A DNA stretch of 64,000 nucleotides from Pseudoruegeria sp039972875. Its GTDB lineage: Bacteria; Pseudomonadota; Alphaproteobacteria; Rhodobacterales; Rhodobacteraceae. The stretch covers positions 259,261 to 323,260 of the forward strand of contig JBDWMA010000010.1 of NCBI GenBank assembly GCA_039972875.1, written 5' to 3'. The notes beneath the pieces are model-generated. The model had not been told where the DNA came from. It saw only the letters and a program-made list of their open reading frames with translations, and did not search any database. Of this stretch, positions 26,146-34,114 are shown piece after piece. The position numbers and the translations under genes are program-made. Position 1 is the stretch's first letter; the number at the start of each line of letters is the position of its first letter.

Positions 26146-27111
26146 TTAGAAATCGACTTCTAATACGACACCTGTTTCAATCGCCAGTTCAACCACTTTT
26201 GCCGCTACGGCCAGATCCTGCAAGCCAACACCAGTGCCGTCAAACAAAGTGATTTCATCGTCCGATACCCGCCCCGGATGTGTTTGGTTGATGACCGCAC
26301 CGAGTTGATGAACATCATTTTCAGTGATCAAATTCAACCCCACCGCATGCTGTGCCTCTCCGATGGAAATTGATTGCGCAACCTCATCGGTAAACACGGT
26401 TGAGCGGGCCAGCAGAGCCGCTTCAACCTCTTGCTTGCCCTTTGTATCGGTGCCCATACAGGCGATATGGGTGCCCGGCGCAATGTGATCGGCCATGATT
26501 GTGGGCGCAAAGGTAGAGGTAATCGAAATAACAACATCCGCTTGTGTCATGTCCTCTAGGGCCACAGCTTCAAAGGGCAACCCGGCCTCATTTGCGACCT
26601 TCTCGATATTGGGAAGCATCTCTGGATGGTAGTTCCAACCGATGACCTTTTCAAACGGGCGTTGCTCAAGTGCCGCCCGCAGTTGAAATGTCGCCTGATG
26701 GCCGGCCCCCACCATCCCCATAACCTTGGCGTCCTTGCGCGCCAGATGTTTGATCGACACAGATGAGGCCGCCGCAGTGCGCAAAGCCGTAAGTAGATTG
26801 CCACCCACCATTGCTTTGACCATACCGGTCTCCGGATCGAACAAAAACACCGTCGATTGGTGATTTATCTGGCCATGTTTTTTAAGATTATGGGGCCAGT
26901 ACCCCCCCGCTTTAAGGCCAAGTGTCATGCCGGATTTATCAAACCCACCTTTAAACCCATACAGCGCGTCTTCATGGCCGATCGCCTCCCGTATGACGGG
27001 GAAATTATAAGCATCCTGGGCCGCCATCGCGGCAAATACACTTTCGACGGCTTCAAACGCTGCCTCCCGTGTCATAAGGTCCACGATTGCACGCTCTGGT
27101 ACGATCAACAT
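26146..27111 (-). CDS. bhcD: Iminosuccinate reductase of the beta-hydroxyaspartate cycle
   Basis: 321 residues, ornithine-cyclodeaminase/mu-crystallin family, with GGAGTTACAG-ATG. The Rossmann motif is MGMVGAGHQATFQLRA, and the substrate region includes KAGGYWPHN and LLTALRTAAASSVSIKHLAR. By family alone it could be an ornithine cyclodeaminase or imino acid reductase. The function is fixed by context: it is the last of four genes in the bhcA-B-C-D order known from Paracoccus denitrificans. BhcD reduces iminosuccinate to L-aspartate with NADH and so regenerates the amino donor of the cycle. It lies 43 bp behind bhcC. Confidence 0.92.
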   Translation of the reverse strand: MLIVPERAIVDLMTREAAFEAVESVFAAMAAQDAYNFPVIREAIGHEDALYGFKGGFDKSGMTLGLKAGGYWPHNLKKHGQINHQSTVFLFDPETGMVKAMVGGNLLTALRTAAASSVSIKHLARKDAKVMGMVGAGHQATFQLRAALEQRPFEKVIGWNYHPEMLPNIEKVANEAGLPFEAVALEDMTQADVVISITSTFAPTIMADHIAPGTHIACMGTDTKGKQEVEAALLARSTVFTDEVAQSISIGEAQHAVGLNLITENDVHQLGAVINQTHPGRVSDDEITLFDGTGVGLQDLAVAAKVVELAIETGVVLEVDF

Positions 27112-27154
27112 CTGTAACTCCTGTCATTGTGACTGTCTTTGCCAAAGGCACGGA

Positions 27155-28318
27155 TTAAAAGGCTTTGCCACGGGCAGAGACAGGCCAAACGGTTTCAACC
27201 ACTCCGTTGCGCACACCGACATACCAATCATGAACGTTGCAGGTAGGGTCGCAGTGGCCGGGCACTAGCTTTAGTTTATCATTCACTTTCAAGGCACTGT
27301 TCGGGTCACCGACCACCCCATGTTCATCAGAACATTTCAAATATTCGACATCATTGCGCCCATAAACAACGGGTAAACCACTGTCGACGGATTGTGCTTT
27401 TAAGCCCGCGTCAACGATGGCTTTGTCTGCTTTGGAGTGGCTCATCACCGTAGTTAGAATGAACAAGGCGTTTTCCCATTCCCCGTCATCAATACGTTTG
27501 CCGGTCTCATCCAGAATGCGGCCGTAGTCGGCATCCATAAACGCATACGATCCGCATTGCAGTTCGTTATAAACGTTAGAGGCGCTTTCGAAATAATATG
27601 ACCCCGTGCCGCCCCCACCGATGATATCACACTCAAGCCCGTTGCTTTTCAGCCCGTTCACCGCATCTGCAACCTGCGCGATTGCGATGTCGAGCTTGTC
27701 TTTGCGCTCAGCGTATAAATCCATGTGCTGCATCGCACCTTGATAGGCTTGAATGCCTGCGAATTTCAGGTTCGGTGCGGCATCAATCATCTTGGCTATA
27801 TTCACGACATCCTGCGTTGTGTTTACCCCGCACCGACCTGCGCCGCAGTCGATTTCAACCAAAGCCTCAAGCTCTGTATCTGCCGCAACAGCCGCGTCCG
27901 ACAAGGCCCTGACGTTGTCAGGATCATCAACACAGACCAGAACCCGACACCCGTATTTCGGCATATTGGAAAGGCGTTTGATTTTTGCAGGTTCAGTGAC
28001 TTGGTTGGACACCATAACATCCTTGATGCCGCCACGGGCGAACACCTCGGCCTCAGATACCTTTTGACAACACACACCAACAGCGGCGCCCATATCTTGC
28101 TGCAGTTTCAGCACATCCACGGATTTGTGCATCTTACCGTGGGCGCGGTGTCGCATGCCATGGGCCTTTGTGTAATCGCCCATTTTCTTGATGTTGCGCT
28201 CCAGTGCGTCCAGATCAAGGATCAGGCAAGGCGTTTGAATATCGGCCTCTTTCATTCCGGGCTTTGCGGGAATGTCAAAACCAACGTCGTAATTGTCGAG
28301 ATTTACATGGGTGTTCAT
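27155..28318 (-). CDS. bhcC: Beta-hydroxyaspartate aldolase (D-threonine aldolase family)
   Basis: 387 residues from ATG 28318, with GGGA upstream; ATG 28345 would add nine residues overlapping bhcB. PLP enzyme of the D-threonine-aldolase/alanine-racemase N-terminal fold: the PLP lysine lies in RAHGKMHKSVDV, and VEIDCGAGRCGVN and FAGIQAYQGAMQH follow. The C-terminal metal-binding part contains PGHCDPTCNVHDWYVGV. In the cycle it condenses glycine with glyoxylate to (2R,3S)-beta-hydroxyaspartate. Third gene of the bhc operon. Confidence 0.94.
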   Translation of the reverse strand: MNTHVNLDNYDVGFDIPAKPGMKEADIQTPCLILDLDALERNIKKMGDYTKAHGMRHRAHGKMHKSVDVLKLQQDMGAAVGVCCQKVSEAEVFARGGIKDVMVSNQVTEPAKIKRLSNMPKYGCRVLVCVDDPDNVRALSDAAVAADTELEALVEIDCGAGRCGVNTTQDVVNIAKMIDAAPNLKFAGIQAYQGAMQHMDLYAERKDKLDIAIAQVADAVNGLKSNGLECDIIGGGGTGSYYFESASNVYNELQCGSYAFMDADYGRILDETGKRIDDGEWENALFILTTVMSHSKADKAIVDAGLKAQSVDSGLPVVYGRNDVEYLKCSDEHGVVGDPNSALKVNDKLKLVPGHCDPTCNVHDWYVGVRNGVVETVWPVSARGKAF

Positions 28319-28332
28319 TGCTTTGCGTCCCT

Positions 28333-29301
28333 TCAGCGAAGCCATGGCAATATGTCGAGATCGACATTGCCACCGGTAATGATGATGCCGACCCGCTTTC
28401 CTGCGAACCGATCTTTGTGTTTGAGGATTGTGGCCAACGGAACCGAAGAACTGGCTTCCATGACTATCCGCAAATGTTTCCAGCTGAGTTTCATCGCGGC
28501 GATGATCTCTGTCTCAGATGCGGTCAAAATGTCAGTCACATGATTAGACACAAAATGCCAGGTCCGCTCTTTCAAGGGAACCAACAGACCGTCTGCAATG
28601 GTTTTAGGCGCGTCATCGGCGATGATGTAACCTGCTTTGAAACTGCGCATCGCGTCGTCCGCTTGATCCGGTTCTGCCGCAATAACCTGTGTTTCAGGGG
28701 CCATATTAGACAGGGTTAAACACGTGCCTGAAATCATCCCACCGCCCCCAATCGGGGCCATGGCGATGTCTAATCCATCGGTTTGTTCCATAAATTCACG
28801 CACACAGGTGCCCTGGCCCGCTATCACCCTTGGGTCATTGTAAGGATGCACTAAATCGCCACCTGTTTGCGCCTGGACCTTTGCGAAGGTCTCCTCTCGC
28901 GAGGTGGTCGAGGGCTCACATTCCGTAATCACCCCCCCATACCGGCGTACTGTGGCTTTCTTGGCCTGTGGTGCGGTTTTTGGCATAACGACATTGCAAG
29001 GAATGCCCCGCACCATAGCCGCATAACTTAGGCAAGAGGCATGGTTGCCCGACGAATGTGTCGCAACACCCTGTTTTGCCTGATCCTCATCTAACCCAAA
29101 CACCGCATTGGCCGCTCCACGGACCTTAAACGCACCGGGTTCTTGAAAGTTCTCACATTTGAAAAACAGCTCTGCACCGGTCAGTTCATTTAAATACGCT
29201 GAGGTGCGCACCGGTGTCCGGCGTATGTGCGGCATAATCCGGTCATGGGCGTCCAGCATATCTTGATAGGTCGGAATATACATATCGCTATCCAGCATCA
29301 T
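28333..29301 (-). CDS. bhcB: Beta-hydroxyaspartate dehydratase (serine/threonine dehydratase family)
   Basis: 322 residues from ATG 29301 (a second ATG follows at 29298), overlapping the bhcA stop in an ATGATG junction. Fold-type II PLP enzyme: PLP lysine in CENFQEPGAFKVRGAANA, glycine loop SSGNHASCLSYAA and GGGGMISGTCLT. It resembles threonine/serine racemase-dehydratases. In this operon it eliminates water from beta-hydroxyaspartate to give iminosuccinate for BhcD. Second gene of the bhc operon. Confidence 0.94.
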   Translation of the reverse strand: MMLDSDMYIPTYQDMLDAHDRIMPHIRRTPVRTSAYLNELTGAELFFKCENFQEPGAFKVRGAANAVFGLDEDQAKQGVATHSSGNHASCLSYAAMVRGIPCNVVMPKTAPQAKKATVRRYGGVITECEPSTTSREETFAKVQAQTGGDLVHPYNDPRVIAGQGTCVREFMEQTDGLDIAMAPIGGGGMISGTCLTLSNMAPETQVIAAEPDQADDAMRSFKAGYIIADDAPKTIADGLLVPLKERTWHFVSNHVTDILTASETEIIAAMKLSWKHLRIVMEASSSVPLATILKHKDRFAGKRVGIIITGGNVDLDILPWLR

Positions 29302-30488
29302 GCCGCATCCCGAAGCAAAACCGCTGGATTTGCCCGATAGTATTCCTGTGCCGCTGCCACGCCAGATCCCAGTTCGATATCCAAACCAAGATCCGCCATG
29401 CACATTTCTGCCGTGGCCAGACCACCTAACATCATCACGTCAGTTAAGCTGCCCAAATGGCCGATGCGGAATACTTTTCCGGCAACCTCGCCAAGGCCCA
29501 CACCAAAGGCGACGCCATACACATCCGCCGCATGGGTCACGATGTCAGTGGCATTAAATCCCTCCGGGGTGCGGATGGCACTCACGGTATCGGAATACAC
29601 TTCTGGTGAGGCCGCGCAAAGCTCAAGACCCCAAGCATTCACCGCACGACGCACACCTTCAGCAATGCGATGATGACGAGCAAAGACATTCTCTAACCCT
29701 TCGTCCAACAGCATATCCAGCGAAAGCTTCAGTCCGTTCATCAACCCAACGGGCGGCGTGTAAGGAAAAGCGTTGGCATCATAGCCTTTTTGCATGTCCG
29801 TGATGTCAAAAAACGTCCGCGGCAGCGTTGCGGTCTTTGACGCCGCAATGGCTTTGTCCGAAAACCCAACAATGGCCAACCCCGCAGGCAGCATGAACCC
29901 TTTTTGACTGCCGGTCACGGCAATGTCGACGCCCCATTCGTCAAACCGAAAATCCATCGACGCGATAGAGCTAACCCCATCCACAAACAGCATCGCCGGG
30001 TGGTCAACGGCATCCAATGCACGCCGAACGGTGGCGATGTCTGATTTTACCCCGGTCGCGGTTTCATTATGCGTGGCCAAAACAGCCTTGATCAAGTGAT
30101 CCGTATCGGCGCGCAGAATATCTGCATATGTTTCGGCGGGAAGTCCCTGGCCCCAAGCTGTCTCGACAATTTGCACATCCAGTCCGTGACGCTGACACAT
30201 ATCGATCCACCGATGCGAAAACATGCCATTGCGCGCCGCCAGAATCTTATCCCCGGCGTTTAACGTATTGGACAATGCCGTTTCCCACCCCCCTGTTCCG
30301 GTTGACGGGAAGATAAAGATCTTTGCGGTCTCAGATTTTAAAACAGCGCGGACCCCGTCCAAACAGGGATGCAGAATTTTCCCAAACATCGGGGAGCGAT
30401 GGTCAATTGTCGGCATATAGCAGGCCTGACGCACAGCTTCGGGCATGTTGGTTGGGCCGGGTATGAATACAGGGTTCTGGAAGCTCAT
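29298..30488 (-). CDS. bhcA: L-aspartate-glyoxylate aminotransferase
   Basis: 396 residues from ATG 30488 with AGGAG eight bases upstream. A frame extension to 30560 runs into the regulatory palindromes. Class V aminotransferase of the serine/alanine-glyoxylate type (FIPGPTNMPEAVRQA, FPSTGTGGWETALSNTL, FVDGVSSIASMDFRFDEWGVDIAVTGSQKGFMLPAG with the PLP lysine in GSQKGFM). BhcA transfers the amino group of aspartate to glyoxylate, giving oxaloacetate and glycine, the net product and the aldolase substrate of the cycle. First gene of the operon, divergent from the IclR regulator. Confidence 0.95.
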   Translation of the reverse strand: MSFQNPVFIPGPTNMPEAVRQACYMPTIDHRSPMFGKILHPCLDGVRAVLKSETAKIFIFPSTGTGGWETALSNTLNAGDKILAARNGMFSHRWIDMCQRHGLDVQIVETAWGQGLPAETYADILRADTDHLIKAVLATHNETATGVKSDIATVRRALDAVDHPAMLFVDGVSSIASMDFRFDEWGVDIAVTGSQKGFMLPAGLAIVGFSDKAIAASKTATLPRTFFDITDMQKGYDANAFPYTPPVGLMNGLKLSLDMLLDEGLENVFARHHRIAEGVRRAVNAWGLELCAASPEVYSDTVSAIRTPEGFNATDIVTHAADVYGVAFGVGLGEVAGKVFRIGHLGSLTDVMMLGGLATAEMCMADLGLDIELGSGVAAAQEYYRANPAVLLRDAA

Positions 30489-30551
30489 GGTCGTCTCCTT
30501 TGTCATCTTTGAACCCAGTTTAGACGGGTCATCAAAGGGGCGATATTTTTT

Positions 30552-30649
30552 TGAAATCATTTTTCATAAAACAATTACCCCATATAAATAAGCATTGTCA
30601 GGCAGTTACATTTTTCATATTATGAATTAGGTTTTCATTTTCAAAATGA
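30552..30649. promoter_or_regulatory. Three TTCA/TGAA-type palindromes between bhcA and bhcR
   Basis: Three inverted repeats lie in the 169-bp divergent promoter: TGAAA-N5-TTTCA at 30552-30566; TTCATA-T-TATGAA at 30614-30626 (perfect); TCATTTT-C-AAAATGA at 30635-30649 (perfect 7-1-7). The last overlaps a possible early start of bhcR (30646), which favours the start at 30658 and suggests autoregulation. They are the best candidates for BhcR binding sites. Confidence 0.6.
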
Positions 30650-30657
30650 GGCATCTT

Positions 30658-31506
30658 ATGAAAAACCAAGATAATGCCGAACAACCAGGTCGAAAATCCC
30701 GTGGGCGTCCACGTGACTGGCACGACAAGACCGCACAAAACACCATAAAATCCCTTGATCGCGCGATAGAGGTATTTGAATTCCTAAGCGAAGCACCGGG
30801 CAAAACACTGACCACATTGGCAACAGACATGGGGCAATCTCCGGCAACGGTGTACCGCATTCTTGTCACGCTCGAGGGGCGGGGATTGGTTGAATTTGAC
30901 GCCGCCCGACAGGTTTGGCACGTCGGTGCACGTGCGTTCATCATCGGGTCTCGGTTTCTACGTCGCACCAGCTTGGTCGATCGGGCCAGACCATTGTTGC
31001 GCGCCTTGATGGAAACCACCGGAGAGACTGCAAACCTTGGTGTTGAGCAGGCAGGGCATGTGTTGTTTGTCAGTCAGGTTGAGACCCACGCCAACATTCG
31101 GGCCTTCTTTCCACCCGGTACACTGTCGCGTTTGCATGCCTCTGGCATTGGCAAAGCGCTTTTGGCACATATGGATGAGGCGCGAGTTGATCGGTTTCTA
31201 TCTGCTGCTCCGCTAGAACAGTTCACCGACTATACGATCACCACCCGAGATGGCCTAATTGAGGATCTGCAACAAACTCGCGCACGCGGCTATTCCATTG
31301 ATGGGGAGGAACGCAATCTGGGCATGCGCTGTATTGCTGCACCGGTGTTTGATCACCACGGAGAGGTCATTGCCGGACTGTCCGTATCAGGACCAACGTC
31401 CCGTGTTCATCAGGATCAATTGCCAGAACTCGCCGCTGCAGTGGTGTCGACGGCGCGCGATCTGACCATGGCTATCGGTGGCGATATGGCCCCGCGTCCG
31501 GATTGA
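30658..31506 (+). CDS. bhcR: IclR-family regulator of the beta-hydroxyaspartate cycle
   Basis: 282 residues from ATG 30658 (AGG seven bases upstream); ATG 30646 is the alternative. N-terminal winged helix (SLDRAIEVFEFLSEAPGKTLTTLATDMGQSPATVYRILVTLEGRGLV) and C-terminal IclR effector domain (GVEQAGHVLFVSQVETH, ASGIGKALLAHM, RCIAAPVFDHHGEVIAGLSVSGP). In Paracoccus the orthologue is encoded divergently from bhcA, senses glyoxylate and controls the bhc genes; the same arrangement is seen here. The N-terminus has a basic RKSRGRPRD tail that could contact DNA. Confidence 0.93.
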   Translation: MKNQDNAEQPGRKSRGRPRDWHDKTAQNTIKSLDRAIEVFEFLSEAPGKTLTTLATDMGQSPATVYRILVTLEGRGLVEFDAARQVWHVGARAFIIGSRFLRRTSLVDRARPLLRALMETTGETANLGVEQAGHVLFVSQVETHANIRAFFPPGTLSRLHASGIGKALLAHMDEARVDRFLSAAPLEQFTDYTITTRDGLIEDLQQTRARGYSIDGEERNLGMRCIAAPVFDHHGEVIAGLSVSGPTSRVHQDQLPELAAAVVSTARDLTMAIGGDMAPRPD

Positions 31507-31585
31507 TCCAGCCTGTGTTTGAAAGGCTGCTATGGGGGCGTCTTTAACGGCTTCGGGGCGACATCTCTGCCGCCCCGGTATGATC

Positions 31586-33187
31586 TTAGGCCTGATGTGC
31601 AGGCGTATCGTCATCAATGAAATCGGGTTCATCTGGGACAATAATTCGGTGCTCCAAATCCTCTTTGGGGGCAAATGTCGGATAGATATACAGAAATGCC
31701 CCGATAATCAGATATCCGATGGTGATCCCATCAAGCTGCGGCATTTGTAATGTATAGGAATGGATGATCCCAACAGAGGACATCACAGCCGCCGCACATG
31801 AGAAATAGCCAGCCATTTTGAAACGACCGTCAATCACATCCGCCACAATTGCCCCCCAGATCAATCCGGTGATGATCGCGCCTTGACTAAGGGCAAGGTG
31901 TCCCTCGTAATGGGCCCCTTCCATCAAGAGCGCCGCTGTTAAACCCTCATCGCCCAAAGCAGGTAAACCTTCGACTCCGGAATTGCGCAGGGCATTCATC
32001 AGAGACCCCCATTTGACCATCAGAAATTCTGAAATATGCGGTAAGATCGCAAAGGACACGGCCGCCATGTGCATTGGTTTCACAGCCCATGCTGTGTTTG
32101 TGATCAGGCTAACAGACACAAAGACAAGCACAGGTGCCGCTGCCGCAATTGGGATCAACCCCGCAAGAAAGGACAGAAACCCAAGGAACGCCGCTGCCGC
32201 AATCACAAGGGCAACACCCACGATATAACCGGCATGGGCATTCAGTCGTTTATAGGCTGGGTGACCGATGTAAACTGTGGTCGGAAAGGGCGATCCAAAT
32301 AGCGCCCCAATCATTGTGCCAGCCCCATCCGTCACCTGACACAGACCCACTGGATAGGTGTCTCCGGCGGCTTCGGCACTTTCGACGTTGTTCATGGTCT
32401 CGATGAAATTGTAAATCTGAACTGGGATCAGCACCAGAAACAGTTCCGGGTTGGCAAACAGATATTGCACACCAGCGATCAGATCACCAAAATAGGGAAC
32501 CGGTGGATAAAACCCGATGCCGCTGACGTCAAATTTAGATTGCCCCAAGATAACCGCGATAACCGTCCCTGCTGCAATCGCGACAAGACCCGCGGGCACA
32601 TTACCCGGAAGGCGAAAGCGACCAATTAGGCCCCAGAGAATGAACAACAAAGATGTAAAGCCTATGATGGGGTGCTCAAAGATTTCGGCCAATGGCACCG
32701 AACCGATAAACACAAGCGCAATCCCACAGAGTGTCCCCAACATACCCGCGCGCGGTGTAATCCGTTTTAGAAAGGGCCCGACAATTGCGCCCAATGCGGC
32801 GACGATACCCCCCATAAACCCCGCACCAATGCCCACTTGCCAGGCCAGTAGCGGGTCCTGTGTCGCCCAATAAATCGGGCCAATTACGCCAAACAGATAG
32901 ACAAACATAACCGGCGTAGAAATACCGTAGGGCAGGGCGGTGACGTCTTTGCCTTGCTTGTTTGCCACCCATTTCGCCAAAAAAGTATAGACGGCAACAC
33001 CGGCCAAAATGGCAACAGCCGCCCCCGGAACAATGCGCCCAAAGACAATCTCAGCGGGCATTTGAAACACGAACTGACAGACCCCAGACAGGATCAACAA
33101 GTTCACGAGGTTATCGGTAAACAACGCCCAAAAGGCGTTAAAGTCGCTGCGCGTAAACAGCTTATATGTATAGGTCCCCCCGTCCAT
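31586..33187 (-). CDS. NCS2-family nucleobase (purine) permease
   Basis: 533 residues behind GGAGGAGACCGTC-ATG. Membrane protein with about 13 hydrophobic segments. Family elements include DNLVNLLILSGVCQF, DVTALPYGISTPVMFVYLFG, IPVQIYNFIETMNNVESAEAAGD and GALFGSPFPTTVYIGHPAYKRLNAHAGY. The layout resembles AzgA-type and related xanthine/uracil permeases. It lies 42 bp downstream of xdhC on the same strand, so the substrate is likely hypoxanthine, xanthine or urate. The acidic C-terminal tail is probably cytoplasmic. Confidence 0.87.
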   Translation of the reverse strand: MDGGTYTYKLFTRSDFNAFWALFTDNLVNLLILSGVCQFVFQMPAEIVFGRIVPGAAVAILAGVAVYTFLAKWVANKQGKDVTALPYGISTPVMFVYLFGVIGPIYWATQDPLLAWQVGIGAGFMGGIVAALGAIVGPFLKRITPRAGMLGTLCGIALVFIGSVPLAEIFEHPIIGFTSLLFILWGLIGRFRLPGNVPAGLVAIAAGTVIAVILGQSKFDVSGIGFYPPVPYFGDLIAGVQYLFANPELFLVLIPVQIYNFIETMNNVESAEAAGDTYPVGLCQVTDGAGTMIGALFGSPFPTTVYIGHPAYKRLNAHAGYIVGVALVIAAAAFLGFLSFLAGLIPIAAAAPVLVFVSVSLITNTAWAVKPMHMAAVSFAILPHISEFLMVKWGSLMNALRNSGVEGLPALGDEGLTAALLMEGAHYEGHLALSQGAIITGLIWGAIVADVIDGRFKMAGYFSCAAAVMSSVGIIHSYTLQMPQLDGITIGYLIIGAFLYIYPTFAPKEDLEHRIIVPDEPDFIDDDTPAHQA

Positions 33188-33229
33188 GACGGTCTCCTCC
33201 TCTGATATGATCGGAACGCCCTAACAAAG

Positions 33230-34111
33230 TCAGGCCGATTTCCCTTTCCGATCTGGTTGCTGGCCCGACATGGGCGCTTTGTTGACCCGACACTGGGCCG
33301 TCACGACAGGTTCAGAGGTCAATTCAGCCATCACTTCGGCCACCACAAAGGCGGCTATGACGCTGGGCCGCTTATCGCAGCTGCCGTGTGCCCCAATGGG
33401 GCAATTCAAATCTTTAATGGTTTGGCCATCACAGTGGGTACGGGCCCAATTGCGAAATTTTACCCGCTTGGTAGCGGAGCCGATCATACCCACATAGGCT
33501 GCATCCCCTCGTTCCAGCGCCGCCGAGGTGAGTAAAAAATCCAATCCGTGATCATGGGTTAGTACGATAAACGCACTGCCGGATGGCGCGTTCCACAGGT
33601 CAATCTCTGGCAGGGGTGTTTCCCGCATTTCCACGGCTGCCTCACACAGCGCCAGTTCATCGCCTCGGGTGTCGACTAAAACGCAGCGTACAGGCATGTG
33701 CTGGAACTGATTGGCCAGCGCCCGCCCCACATGTCCTGCTCCCATTACATAAACATGCGGCAACGCGTTTTCGTTTTTGTCTGCTCGGCATTGGGCCGCT
33801 CGTTTGTCAGAGGCCCGCATACGCGCCAGTTTCAATTCGACCCGCCCACCACAACATTGGCCAATTTCGGGACCCAACGGGACGTCCATGTCTTTGTGCA
33901 ACACGCCGCCCGACAACATATTTCGCGCAGCCTCTATCGCCAAATATTCCAATTGCCCGCCGCCTATGGTGCCCCACAGTGCATCTGTGGCGACAAACAT
34001 CTCTGTTCCCTTCTCGCGCGGTGATGATCCGCGTACGCGCACCAATTCAATTCGAACGACAGAGACATGATTGCCAAGGAAAACCCCAAGGGATGTTGGA
34101 CGTCGTGCCAT
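33230..34111 (-). CDS. xdhC: Xanthine dehydrogenase accessory protein XdhC
   Basis: 293 residues, normal for XdhC. N-terminal VVRIELVRVRGSSPREKGTEMFV, then GTIGGGQLEYLAIEAA and the GQCCGGRVEL motif, and a C-terminal Rossmann domain starting HVYVMGAGHVGRALAN. XdhC binds molybdenum cofactor, promotes its sulfuration and inserts it into the XdhB subunit in the cytoplasm. It starts three bases after the xdhB stop, as usual for xdhABC operons. Confidence 0.95.
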   Translation of the reverse strand: MARRPTSLGVFLGNHVSVVRIELVRVRGSSPREKGTEMFVATDALWGTIGGGQLEYLAIEAARNMLSGGVLHKDMDVPLGPEIGQCCGGRVELKLARMRASDKRAAQCRADKNENALPHVYVMGAGHVGRALANQFQHMPVRCVLVDTRGDELALCEAAVEMRETPLPEIDLWNAPSGSAFIVLTHDHGLDFLLTSAALERGDAAYVGMIGSATKRVKFRNWARTHCDGQTIKDLNCPIGAHGSCDKRPSVIAAFVVAEVMAELTSEPVVTAQCRVNKAPMSGQQPDRKGKSA

Positions 34112-34114
34112 GGC

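Noticed and set aside
26146..27111. Annotation as ornithine cyclodeaminase
   Set aside because: Family name only; position after bhcABC in the known operon order makes iminosuccinate reductase far more likely.
27155..28318. Annotation as D-threonine aldolase
   Set aside because: Same family, but the bhc operon context assigns beta-hydroxyaspartate aldolase.
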